Assembly (NCBI RefSeq): GCF_052119585.1
Contig: NZ_JBGQOJ010000007.1
Location: 62,001 to 126,000, forward strand
DNA: 64,000 nt
Reading direction: 5' to 3'
Source: JBGQOJ01 sp052119585
GTDB taxonomy: Bacteria > Pseudomonadota > Alphaproteobacteria > Rhodobacterales > Rhodobacteraceae
Shown: positions 37,275 through 45,813 of the stretch, piece by piece
How positions within the stretch are numbered: position 1 is the stretch's first letter
Layout: the number at the start of each line of letters is the position of its first letter
The notes under the pieces: model-generated
What the model saw: only the letters and a program-made list of their open reading frames with translations
Databases searched by the model: none
What the model was told of the DNA's origin: nothing
Translations under genes and position numbers: made by a program

Positions 37275-39676
37275 GGCTTTGGCCCGTCATGGCGGCGCTT
37301 TTGTCCCATTGGTGGCGCAGGCCGTTTCAGCTGTTGACGCTGGTGGCGGGGCTGGCGCTGTCCACCGCGCTTTGGTCCGGCGTGCAGGCGATCAACGCCG
37401 AGGCCCGCGCAAGCTATGCCCGCGCCGCCGCCACGCTGGGGCAAGGCAACCAGTCGCGGCTGGAGGCGGCAATTGGCGTGATCGCCCAGTCGGACTATAT
37501 CACGCTGCGGCGGGCCGGATGGCTGGTGTCACCCGTGATCGAGGGGACATTGGGGCGGGGCGAGACCATGGTGCGGCTTGTCGGGATCGAGGTGCTGACC
37601 GCACCGGACACCGGCCTGCGGCCCGAGGGGGGCACCAGCGATCTTGCCGCGTTTTTGCACCCTGCGGGCAGGATCTTCGCCAATGCGCAAACCGCCAAAC
37701 GGCTGACGAGCCGCGACCTGCCGCCCGTGATCGTCGACGACAGCATTGCCCCCGGTCTTGCGGTGACCGACATCGGCGTGGCGCAGCGGCTTTTGCAGCG
37801 CGAGGGGCAGATCACCCGGCTGATCCTGTCCCCCGATCAGCCGCTCGGTCGGCCGCCCCTCGCTGAAATCGCCCCGGATCTGGTGCTGAAATTGCCCGAG
37901 GCCCAAACAGACATCGCACGATTGACCGACAGTTTTCACCTGAACCTGACGGCCTTCGGGTTCCTTGCCTTTGCGGTGGGGTTGTTCATTGTCCATGCCG
38001 CGATCGGGCTTGCCTTTGAACAACGGCGGCCGGTGTTCCGCACCCTGCGTGCCCTCGGGGTGCCGGCGCTGGCGCTGATGGGGCTTCTGGCTGGTGAGTT
38101 GTTGATCCTTGCGCTGGTGTCCGGCGGGATCGGGGTTGTGATCGGCTATGGCATCGCGGCGGCACTGCTGCCCGATGTCGCGGCGACCTTGCGCGGGTTA
38201 TACGGCGCGTCGGTATCCGGCACCCTGTCCTTGCACCCGTCGTGGTGGGTGGCGGGGGTGTTGATCGCCGTTCTGGGAACCATCGCCGCCGCAAGCCTGA
38301 GCCTGTGGCGTGTCTGGCGCCTGCCCCTGCTGGCGGCGGCGCAACCACGGGCATGGGCGCGCGCGTCAGAGCGCGGGTTGATCGTGCAATCGGGATCGGG
38401 CGCGGCGCTGTTGTTTGCGGCCCTGTTGACCGGCGTGTTCGGCGAGGGGTTGATCGCGGGATTCGCCCTGCTGGGCGCGTTCATGCTGGGGGCGGTTCTG
38501 CTGCTGCCGCTGGTGCTGCAAGGGGTGCTGGCCATCGGGCAACGCTGTGCAAGGGGGCCGTTGGCGCAGTGGTTCTGGGCCGACACACGACAGCAGGTGC
38601 CCGGCCTATCGCTGGCGCTGATGGCGCTTTTGCTGGCGCTGGCGGCCAATATCGGGGTCGGGACCATGGTATCCAGCTTTCGCCTGACCTTTACCGCATG
38701 GCTGGACCAAAGGCTGGCCGCCGAACTGTATCTGACCGCCCGCGACCAACCCGAGGCGGACCGTCTGGCGGCATGGCTGGCCCCGCGTGTGGATGCGGTT
38801 CTGCCCATCGCCTCGGTTCCGCTTACACTCTTGGGTGCGCCGGGCGAGGTTTACGGCATGATCAACCACGCAACCTACCGCGACAACTGGCCCCTGCTGG
38901 ACGCCACCGCCGATGTCTGGGACGCGCTGGCCGCGGGGCGCGGCGTTCTGGTGAACGAACAACTGGCCCGACGCAAGGATATCGCAGTGGGCGACACCAT
39001 TGATCTGACCGCCGATTGGCAAGCGCAGGTTACAGGGGTCTTTTCCGACTATGGCAACCCCATGGGGCAGGTTCTGACCTCGATGGAGCAGCTGACAACC
39101 CGCTTTCCAGAGACCCGGCGCCTGCGGTTCGCGGTGCGCATCGACCCCGCCCGCGTTCCCGACCTGCGCGAAGCCCTGACCACCGATTTCGGCCTGCCCG
39201 CCGACGGGATGGTCAATCAGGCCGCGATAAAGGCGTTTTCGCTGAACGTGTTCGAGCGGACGTTTTCCGTCACCGCAGCCCTGAACGTGCTGACCCTTGG
39301 CGTGGCGGGCTTTGCCATTCTGACCAGCCTTTTGACGCTGTCGGCGATGCGCCTGCCCCAGTTGGCACCGGTCTGGGCCTTGGGGGTCACCCGCAAATCG
39401 CTGGCGCGGGTGGAACTGCTGCGCGCCTGTCTGCTGGCCGTCATCACCATGGTCGCGGCCTTGCCCGTCGGGCTGATGCTGGCATGGGTGTTGCTGGCCA
39501 TCGTCAATGTCGCGGCCTTTGGCTGGCGCCTGCCGATGCATATTTTTCCGTCAGACTGGCTGGTGCTGGGGCTACTGGCGCTGATTGCCGCTGTGATCGC
39601 CTCTGCCCTGCCGGTCTGGCGTCTGATGCGGGTGCCGCCTGCGGAACTGCTGAAGGTTTTCGCCAATGAACGCTAG
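37271..39676 (+). CDS. FtsX-like ABC transporter permease
   Basis: 801-residue membrane protein with an N-terminal helix, a large periplasmic loop, a block of helices near residues 220-320, further helices at about 375-430 and 450-470, a second periplasmic region and a terminal FtsX block (last three helices, ending in PPAELLKVF). The two-block layout is that of permeases exporting or extracting lipophilic substrates. It works with the preceding ATPase; the following gene encodes a secreted lipocalin-like partner with 11-bp overlap, an AttEFGH-like arrangement. Confidence 0.9.
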   Translation: MRLWPVMAALLSHWWRRPFQLLTLVAGLALSTALWSGVQAINAEARASYARAAATLGQGNQSRLEAAIGVIAQSDYITLRRAGWLVSPVIEGTLGRGETMVRLVGIEVLTAPDTGLRPEGGTSDLAAFLHPAGRIFANAQTAKRLTSRDLPPVIVDDSIAPGLAVTDIGVAQRLLQREGQITRLILSPDQPLGRPPLAEIAPDLVLKLPEAQTDIARLTDSFHLNLTAFGFLAFAVGLFIVHAAIGLAFEQRRPVFRTLRALGVPALALMGLLAGELLILALVSGGIGVVIGYGIAAALLPDVAATLRGLYGASVSGTLSLHPSWWVAGVLIAVLGTIAAASLSLWRVWRLPLLAAAQPRAWARASERGLIVQSGSGAALLFAALLTGVFGEGLIAGFALLGAFMLGAVLLLPLVLQGVLAIGQRCARGPLAQWFWADTRQQVPGLSLALMALLLALAANIGVGTMVSSFRLTFTAWLDQRLAAELYLTARDQPEADRLAAWLAPRVDAVLPIASVPLTLLGAPGEVYGMINHATYRDNWPLLDATADVWDALAAGRGVLVNEQLARRKDIAVGDTIDLTADWQAQVTGVFSDYGNPMGQVLTSMEQLTTRFPETRRLRFAVRIDPARVPDLREALTTDFGLPADGMVNQAAIKAFSLNVFERTFSVTAALNVLTLGVAGFAILTSLLTLSAMRLPQLAPVWALGVTRKSLARVELLRACLLAVITMVAALPVGLMLAWVLLAIVNVAAFGWRLPMHIFPSDWLVLGLLALIAAVIASALPVWRLMRVPPAELLKVFANER

Positions 39677-40739
39677 ACATCTGGTCTGTCTGATCGCGCT
39701 GCTTTTGCCCCTGCCCGCCTTTGCACAAGGCTTTGCGGGCCTCGGGACGGATGCCGCAGGCTTTGCCACACCAATCCGGGGCGTGCCCTTTCAGTTCCCG
39801 CGCGATCATGGCCCGCACACTGATTTCCGGATCGAATGGTGGTATGTGACCGCCAATCTGACGGGCAGCGACGGGCGCGAGTACGGGGTGCAATGGACGC
39901 TGTTCCGAAGCGCACTGCGTCCCGAAGAACTGGGTCCCGAAGAACTGGGTCCCGAAGACGCGACCGGCTGGCAATCGCCACAGCTGTGGATGGGCCACGC
40001 GGCGCTGACCAGCCCCGACGCGCATTATGTGTCAGAGCGGCTGGCGCGGGGGGGTATCGGGCAGGCGGGCGTCACCGCGACCCCGTTCAATGCCTATATC
40101 GACGACTGGGCGATGCGGGGCGACACGCTGGAAGCACTTCACCTTCAGGCCAGTGGAACCACGTTTTCCTATGACGTGTCGCTTGCGGCCAAGGGGCCTT
40201 TGGTGGCGCAGGGCGATCAGGGCTATTCGGTGAAATCCGCCGGGGGGCAGGCCAGCTATTACTATTCGCAGCCCTTCTTTGCCGTAACCGGATCGCTGAC
40301 GCTGCCCGGCGGGCCGGTATCGGTCACCGGCACCGCATGGCTGGACCGCGAGTGGTCGTCGCAGCCGCTGGCACAGGGGCAGACCGGCTGGGACTGGTTT
40401 TCCCTGCATCTTGACGGCGGCGCAAAGCTGATGGGATTTCGCCTGCGCGACGGCGGGGCGGGCTATACCTCTGCCACATGGATCGCGGCAGACGGCACGG
40501 CCACGCCCTATCCCGACGGTGCGCTGAAGGTCACACCGTTGGCCTCGGCCCGGGTCGCGGGACGCGATATTCCGGTGCGCTGGCGGGTGGAACTGCCCGC
40601 GCGGGGGCTGGACGTGATCACAGCCGCCCTGAACGATCAGGCATGGATGGCCACCCGTCTTCCCTATTGGGAGGGGCCGATCGCCTTTACCGGCAGCCAT
40701 CAGGGGCGCGGTTATCTTGAGATGACGGGCTATGAGTGA
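39666..40739 (+). CDS. secreted lipocalin-like (AttH/CrtC-type) protein
   Basis: 357 residues. The signal peptide is clear (hydrophobic stretch ending LPLPAFAQG). The mature part has the AttH/CrtC-like motifs FPRDHGPHTDFRIEWWYVTA and WLDREWSSQPLAQGQTGWDW, two linked lipocalin-like barrels. Such proteins accompany ABC/FtsX transporters and are thought to handle hydrophobic molecules in the periplasm; a CrtC-like hydratase activity cannot be excluded. Near residue 88 a 15-bp tandem duplication encodes repeated PEELG. Confidence 0.88.
   Translation: MNARHLVCLIALLLPLPAFAQGFAGLGTDAAGFATPIRGVPFQFPRDHGPHTDFRIEWWYVTANLTGSDGREYGVQWTLFRSALRPEELGPEELGPEDATGWQSPQLWMGHAALTSPDAHYVSERLARGGIGQAGVTATPFNAYIDDWAMRGDTLEALHLQASGTTFSYDVSLAAKGPLVAQGDQGYSVKSAGGQASYYYSQPFFAVTGSLTLPGGPVSVTGTAWLDREWSSQPLAQGQTGWDWFSLHLDGGAKLMGFRLRDGGAGYTSATWIAADGTATPYPDGALKVTPLASARVAGRDIPVRWRVELPARGLDVITAALNDQAWMATRLPYWEGPIAFTGSHQGRGYLEMTGYE
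39921..39959 (+). repeat. in-frame 15-bp tandem repeat (2.6 copies)
   Basis: CCCGAAGAACTGGGT at 39921-39935 and 39936-39950, then a partial copy to 39959. It inserts repeated Pro-Glu-Glu-Leu-Gly into a surface-like part of the lipocalin-like protein without breaking the frame. Confidence 0.9.
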
Positions 40740-40809
40740 CACGGCGCGCCCCCTCGCCATTCGGGCAAAGCCCCGCTAAGCAAGGCCAATGATCAGCCGG
40801 AGTTCCCCG

Positions 40810-43008
40810 ATGCATAGCCCCCTGCCCCTGACCCGCGATGTTGTCCTGATTGGCGGCGGCCATACCCACGCGCTTGTGCTGCGCCGCTGGGGGATGAAGC
40901 CTTTGCCGGGCGCGCGTCTGACGCTGATCAACCCCGCGCCCACCGCGCCCTATACCGGGATGTTGCCGGGCTATGTCGCGGGCCACTATCCGCGCCGCGC
41001 GCTGGAAATCGACCTTGTCCGGCTGGCCCGCTTTGCCGGTGCCCGCCTGATTCTGGGGGCCGCCACGGGCATTGACCGCACAACCCGGCATATCCAGATC
41101 ACCGGACATGCCGATATCTCCTATGACATCGCCGCGATCGACATCGGGATCACCACCGATCTGCCCATGCTTGACGGGTTCGTCGAACATGCGGTCGGGG
41201 CCAAGCCGCTGGGGGTTTTCGCCGCCCGCTGGGACGCGTTTCTGGGCCGGATCGCGGCGGGGGCCTGCCCCGCGACGGTCGCGATTATCGGCGGCGGCGT
41301 GGCGGGCGTGGAACTGGCGCTGGCCATGATGCACCGGATGCGGACCCAAGGGGCAACCGCCCCCGAAGTTACCGTTCTGGAAGCTGCCTCAGAGGCCCTG
41401 ACCGGCATCGGCGCACCGGCCCGCGCCGCCCTGTTGCGGCACATGGAACGGATGGGGATCACCTTGAAAACCGGCGTCACCGTGTCCGGCGTCACGCCCG
41501 GTGCCGTGGTGCTGAACGATGGCACCGTCATTGACGCGCAACTTACCGTAGGGGCTGCTGGCGCGCGCCCCCACGGCTGGCTGAAAGACACAGGGCTGGA
41601 CCTGCACGAGGGATTTCTTACGGTCGATCCGCAGTTGCGCACGGTCACCGACCCCGCGATCTATGCCACGGGCGACTGCGCCCATATGGCCGATGACCCG
41701 CGCCCCAAGGCGGGGGTTTTTGCCGTGCGCCAGGCGCCGGTTCTATACGATAATCTGCGGGCAGATCTGACGGGTCGCCAAAGGCGCAGCTACCGCCCTC
41801 AAGGCGGCTATCTGAAACTGATCTCGACGGGCGGCAAGGGCGCGGTGGCAGACAAGTTCGGGCTGCGGCTGGACGGCGGCTGGCTATGGGCATGGAAAGA
41901 CCGGATCGACCATAAGTTCATGGAAAAATTCGAAACATTTCCAAAAATGCCAACGCCGGAAATCCCCCCGGATCTGGCAAACGGGGTTGCGCAGGAACTG
42001 GCCGGCGGCACGCCGCTGTGCGGCGGCTGTGGATCAAAGGTGGGGGGGGCCGATCTGGTGGCGGTGTTGTCCGCCCTGCCCGAACCCCGCCGCTCCGACG
42101 TTCTGACGCGGCCCGGCGATGACGCTGCCGTGCTGGTCCATGGCGACGGCCAACAGGTTCTGACCACCGACCACCTGCGCGCCTTTATGGGCGACCCTTA
42201 CCGTATGGCCCGCATCGCAGCCGTTCACGCGCTGGGGGATATCTGGGCGATGGGGGCCATCCCGCAGGTGGCGCTTGCCTCTGTTATCCTGCCGCGCATG
42301 ACCGCGCACATGCAGGCCGAAACCCTACGGGAAATCATGCAGGCCGCGACAGACGTCTTCCGCGATGCCGGCGCGGATGTGGTGGGCGGGCACACCAGCC
42401 TTGGGTCCGAATTGACCATCGGGTTCACGGTGACCGGCCTGACCAAAGGGCGGGCGGTGCGCCATTCCGGCGCGCGGGCCGGCGACGTGCTGATCCTGAC
42501 CAAACCGATTGGCAGCGGCACGATACTGGCCGCCGAAATGCAGGGCAAGGCGAATGGTGAATGGGTTGCAGACTGTTACGACGTGATGGAACACCCGATG
42601 GGAAAAGCCGCCGCAATTCTGGCCCCCGCCGCGCATGCGATGACCGATGTCACGGGGTTTGGTCTGGCGGGCCACCTTGGCGCGATGATGACCGGGTCGG
42701 GCACGTCGGCCACGTTGGTCCTGAACGATATTCCGCTGATGATGGGCGCGGAAGCGTTGGCGCAGTCGGGCATTCGGTCGACCATTTGGCCTGCGAACCG
42801 CGCCGCTTCGGGCGGGCTGTCCCTGCCTGACACGCCCCGCGCTGCGTTGCTGTTCGACCCGCAAACCGCAGGCGGATTGCTGGCGTCGGTGCCCGTGCAT
42901 GCAGCCGCGGCGGTCTTGTCGGCGCTTGCGGACGCTGGCGAAACGGGTGTGGTGATCGGCACGGTCGACACAGTCAGTAATGCAGCGCAACCGGTCAGCC
43001 TGCGCTAA
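40810..43008 (+). CDS. selD: selenide, water dikinase fused to an N-terminal FAD/NAD(P) oxidoreductase
   Basis: 732-residue fusion (start at 40810 with GGAG upstream; an in-frame ATG at 40789 is possible). Residues 1-370 are a pyridine-nucleotide-disulfide-oxidoreductase-like flavoprotein (DVVLIGGGHTHALVLRRWG; VAIIGGGVAGVELALAM; YATGDCAHM). The C-terminal half is SelD, which makes selenophosphate from selenide and ATP; CGGCGSKVGG places Cys407 at the catalytic Cys/Sec position, followed by Lys410. RPGDDAAVL and GGHTSLGSELTIGF are further SelD motifs. The flavoprotein half probably delivers reduced selenium. Convergent and stop-sharing with mnmH. Confidence 0.95.
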   Translation: MHSPLPLTRDVVLIGGGHTHALVLRRWGMKPLPGARLTLINPAPTAPYTGMLPGYVAGHYPRRALEIDLVRLARFAGARLILGAATGIDRTTRHIQITGHADISYDIAAIDIGITTDLPMLDGFVEHAVGAKPLGVFAARWDAFLGRIAAGACPATVAIIGGGVAGVELALAMMHRMRTQGATAPEVTVLEAASEALTGIGAPARAALLRHMERMGITLKTGVTVSGVTPGAVVLNDGTVIDAQLTVGAAGARPHGWLKDTGLDLHEGFLTVDPQLRTVTDPAIYATGDCAHMADDPRPKAGVFAVRQAPVLYDNLRADLTGRQRRSYRPQGGYLKLISTGGKGAVADKFGLRLDGGWLWAWKDRIDHKFMEKFETFPKMPTPEIPPDLANGVAQELAGGTPLCGGCGSKVGGADLVAVLSALPEPRRSDVLTRPGDDAAVLVHGDGQQVLTTDHLRAFMGDPYRMARIAAVHALGDIWAMGAIPQVALASVILPRMTAHMQAETLREIMQAATDVFRDAGADVVGGHTSLGSELTIGFTVTGLTKGRAVRHSGARAGDVLILTKPIGSGTILAAEMQGKANGEWVADCYDVMEHPMGKAAAILAPAAHAMTDVTGFGLAGHLGAMMTGSGTSATLVLNDIPLMMGAEALAQSGIRSTIWPANRAASGGLSLPDTPRAALLFDPQTAGGLLASVPVHAAAAVLSALADAGETGVVIGTVDTVSNAAQPVSLR

Positions 43009-44045
43009 AGGAACTGCGGCGCAAGCCTGTCCGCAAGCGCGTCCAGCGTGGTGCCGGCCAGATCGTCGACGCTAACCTGACGGCTGTTTTCAGCCCCCGC
43101 CCGCCCTTTGGCATAGCGCGGATCATAATGGATCTCCATCAAAGAGGCCGCCAGCGCCTCCATATCCTGCGCGGCTGCCATTGCTTGCCAGTCTTCGATT
43201 TGCCGTGCCGACTGGTGCCCTTTCAGCCTGCCCAGAACACCGGTCAGACGTGCGGGGTCGTCGATGATGTCGGCGTAGGCCGTGACCAGATAGCGGGCCC
43301 GCGCCGCCAAAGGTGCCACGATTTCCAACCGCGGCGCACCCTTCATCGCGGTCCACAAGGCGGGCGGCACGATGCGTTCGCCCACTTTGGACGATTCCGC
43401 CTCGATCACAACGGGGCGGCTTTGGTCGATCTGCCCGATAATGGCGGCAACGGCCCCTTCGAACGCTTTTTGTGACGGCTGCCCGCTGGCCCGCGCGCCG
43501 AACAGCGACCCGCGGTGGTTTGCCAGACCTTCCAGATCAATGACCTGAACGCCGCGCGCGGCAAGGCGCGCCAGAAGGTCGGTTTTTGCGGTGCCGGTAT
43601 TGCCATCCAACAGCGTGACCGGTGCCCTGAAGGGAGTATCATAGACCGCCTGCACGACCAGCCTGCGATAGGTCTGATACCCGCCCGCAATCAGGTCCGC
43701 CCGCCAGCCGATCTGGGTCAGGATAGAGGCGAAAGACCCCGAGCGCTGCCCGCCGCGCCAGCAATAAACCAAGGGCCGCCACGATCCGTCCTTGTCCGCC
43801 AGGGCTGTCTGCAAATGATGCGCGACGTTCCTTGCGACCAGTGCGCCGCCAATTCTGCGGGCCTTGAACGGGCTTTCCTGCACATAGATCGTGCCGATCT
43901 CGGCCCGTTCCGCGTCATTCAAAGCCGGAAGGTTGATTGCACCGGGCAAGTGGTCTTCGGCAAATTCAGCAGGCGAACGAACGTCGATCAACGTGTCATG
44001 TGTCACGTTGGCTAGATCAGAGAGCGAAGACAGGGTAATGGCCAT
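43005..44045 (-). CDS. mnmH: tRNA 2-selenouridine synthase
   Basis: 346 residues (also called SelU or YbbB). The N-terminal rhodanese domain has the catalytic Cys95 in VYCWRGGQRSGS; the C-terminal half has a P-loop GNTGTAKT (148-155). It replaces sulfur by selenium in 2-thiouridine (via a geranylated intermediate) at the wobble position of tRNAs for Lys, Glu and Gln, using selenophosphate. Its partner selD is convergent and shares a CTAA with its stop. Together with the tRNA-Glu(TTC) gene in this window, enzyme and a likely substrate are both seen. Confidence 0.95.
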   Translation of the reverse strand: MAITLSSLSDLANVTHDTLIDVRSPAEFAEDHLPGAINLPALNDAERAEIGTIYVQESPFKARRIGGALVARNVAHHLQTALADKDGSWRPLVYCWRGGQRSGSFASILTQIGWRADLIAGGYQTYRRLVVQAVYDTPFRAPVTLLDGNTGTAKTDLLARLAARGVQVIDLEGLANHRGSLFGARASGQPSQKAFEGAVAAIIGQIDQSRPVVIEAESSKVGERIVPPALWTAMKGAPRLEIVAPLAARARYLVTAYADIIDDPARLTGVLGRLKGHQSARQIEDWQAMAAAQDMEALAASLMEIHYDPRYAKGRAGAENSRQVSVDDLAGTTLDALADRLAPQFL

Positions 44046-44093
44046 GCCCTTCCTTAGCTGCTATTTCACTGCGCGAAAAGGCGGGACGATGGA

Positions 44094-45161
44094 TCAATGC
44101 TCTCTTCGGCCCGCGACGGCCGGCATATCGGACGCGGGCTGTGCCAGACCGGCCATATCCGCCGAATAGATCGTCCAGCACGCGCGGCCTTTGTGTTTGG
44201 ACGCATAAAGCGCCATATCGGCGTCCGACAGCATCTTTTCGATGTCCGGTGCGGTATAGAACTCTGACACCGTAGTACCGATACTTGCAGATATCCGGCA
44301 GGGCGACCCATTGAAGCTCATCGGTTTTTCCAGCTTATCAATGATCCGCGCCGCGACGTCACCCAGTCGTTTCAAGTCAGTCAACCCCTTGAATATGATT
44401 ACAAACTCATCCCCGCCGACACGCGCAACCGTGTCTTCTCCGCGCGTTTCCTCGACCAGAACGCGGGCCACTTGCTGCAACACATGATCGCCCGCCGCAT
44501 GACCAAGGCTGTCATTGACGCCCTTGAAAAAGTCCAGATCAAGGTGCATCAGCGCAAACCGTTCGCCTGCGCGCGCGATGCGCGACAGCACGTGATCCAT
44601 GGCGCGGCGGTTCTTCAGCCCCGTCAGGGTGTCCGTGAACGCCTGCTCCTCTGCCGCGATTCGCGCTCCTTGCAGGCGTTGGTTCAGCTTGCGTGACTCC
44701 TCCATCGCGGCGGATTTCGCTTCGACCAGATACAACATTTCGACCGTCAGATCGGTCGCGGCGAAATCGCTGACCGTCAGCCCGTAGGTCGACACCGCCT
44801 CTACCACCGAAATCCCGAAGGACAGGTTCAGTAAAAGACCACCATCCGCCAGCACAGGCACGACGACGCCATTCAGCGTTGTGGCGGGGGCGTTGCGGAA
44901 CTGCATTTGCAGGCGTTTGCCTTGTGCCGCAAGAATATCGCTGGTGCGCTGCGCGTCCCTCGGGCGGCGAAACTCGAACAGCTCCAGCAGGCGCGCGCCG
45001 ATCCAGTCCGCCGCGGGCCGCAGCTTTCGCAAGGTCGGGCCCGCGTGCAGGATATGCCCGCTGGGGGCCACGCGCAGATGCATGGGCATCAAGCGGTCAA
45101 GCGCACCCGGCGTCATCGACACCGGTGCATCGGGGTCGGGGAAGGGAGTGGCAGCCGTCAT
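44094..45161 (-). CDS. diguanylate cyclase with HNOBA-like sensor domain
   Basis: 355 residues. The N-terminal ~150 residues (APSGHILHAGPTLRKLRPAA, LNLSFGISVVEAV) resemble the H-NOX-associated PAS-like domain, linked by a helix (EESRKLNQRLQGARIAAEEQ) to a GGDEF domain with an intact VGGDEF and an inhibitory-site RGED five residues before it, so an active, product-inhibited cyclase is predicted. Its ATG overlaps the stop of the H-NOX gene by 4 bp, so both are made together and the H-NOX protein likely controls c-di-GMP synthesis. Confidence 0.92.
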   Translation of the reverse strand: MTAATPFPDPDAPVSMTPGALDRLMPMHLRVAPSGHILHAGPTLRKLRPAADWIGARLLELFEFRRPRDAQRTSDILAAQGKRLQMQFRNAPATTLNGVVVPVLADGGLLLNLSFGISVVEAVSTYGLTVSDFAATDLTVEMLYLVEAKSAAMEESRKLNQRLQGARIAAEEQAFTDTLTGLKNRRAMDHVLSRIARAGERFALMHLDLDFFKGVNDSLGHAAGDHVLQQVARVLVEETRGEDTVARVGGDEFVIIFKGLTDLKRLGDVAARIIDKLEKPMSFNGSPCRISASIGTTVSEFYTAPDIEKMLSDADMALYASKHKGRACWTIYSADMAGLAQPASDMPAVAGRREH

Positions 45162-45745
45162 CCGGCCCGCGCCGCCAGATCAAAGGGTCGCCCGATGGCA
45201 AATTCGGAATCCAGCAGGTTGATTGTGATCTTTTCCGCGCCGCTATGGTTACCGCTATGCTCCAGATAGACCAGCGCGCCATAGTCATCGGCCATGGCCC
45301 GCAGGATTCCGACCATGACATGGCCGAACCCCAGATGCGACCAGGTGCTGGTCAGGCAAAAGGTCGCCGGACCGTGATCGCACAGTTCCAGTTGCGGCAG
45401 ATCCAGATCCGGCACGGCAAGGCGCGCCCTGTCATGCAGATCATCCAGAGAATGCAGAAAATCCACGAAGCTTTCTCCGCCGAACCTCAGTAAACGGCGC
45501 AGTGCCTCCAGATTGGGGTGGGACACCAGATAGGTGCCCAGATCTTCCAGAACTGTATCGGCAGGTCGGTGCAGCTGGTGCGCTATTTCAGCCAGAATGC
45601 GAAAGGTGATCGCGTCATCGTAACTGAGCATCGCCTCGAACCGGTCGAAATCAAGCGATGCCGCGCGGGTCACCGCCCCCCATGCCTCCGCACCGTAAGT
45701 GTCGCACACAAAGCATTGGATCGAGCGATTTATCAAACCGTGCAT
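45158..45745 (-). CDS. heme NO-binding (H-NOX) domain protein, divergent
   Basis: 195-residue stand-alone H-NOX family protein. The proximal heme ligand is probably His104 in FLHSLDDLHDRA. The YxSxR motif that normally holds the heme propionates is not seen: the corresponding part reads LTSTWSHLGFGHVMVG. Family H-NOX proteins bind NO and control a partner encoded next to them, here the diguanylate cyclase (ATGA overlap). Loss of YxSxR could mean weak or altered heme binding. Confidence 0.88.
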   Translation of the reverse strand: MHGLINRSIQCFVCDTYGAEAWGAVTRAASLDFDRFEAMLSYDDAITFRILAEIAHQLHRPADTVLEDLGTYLVSHPNLEALRRLLRFGGESFVDFLHSLDDLHDRARLAVPDLDLPQLELCDHGPATFCLTSTWSHLGFGHVMVGILRAMADDYGALVYLEHSGNHSGAEKITINLLDSEFAIGRPFDLAARAG

Positions 45746-45813
45746 GTCTTTTACCCTTTGAACAGCGCAAGGCTATCCACAGGGGGTTAAGAAACCGCAA
45801 ACGCCAAACGGCG

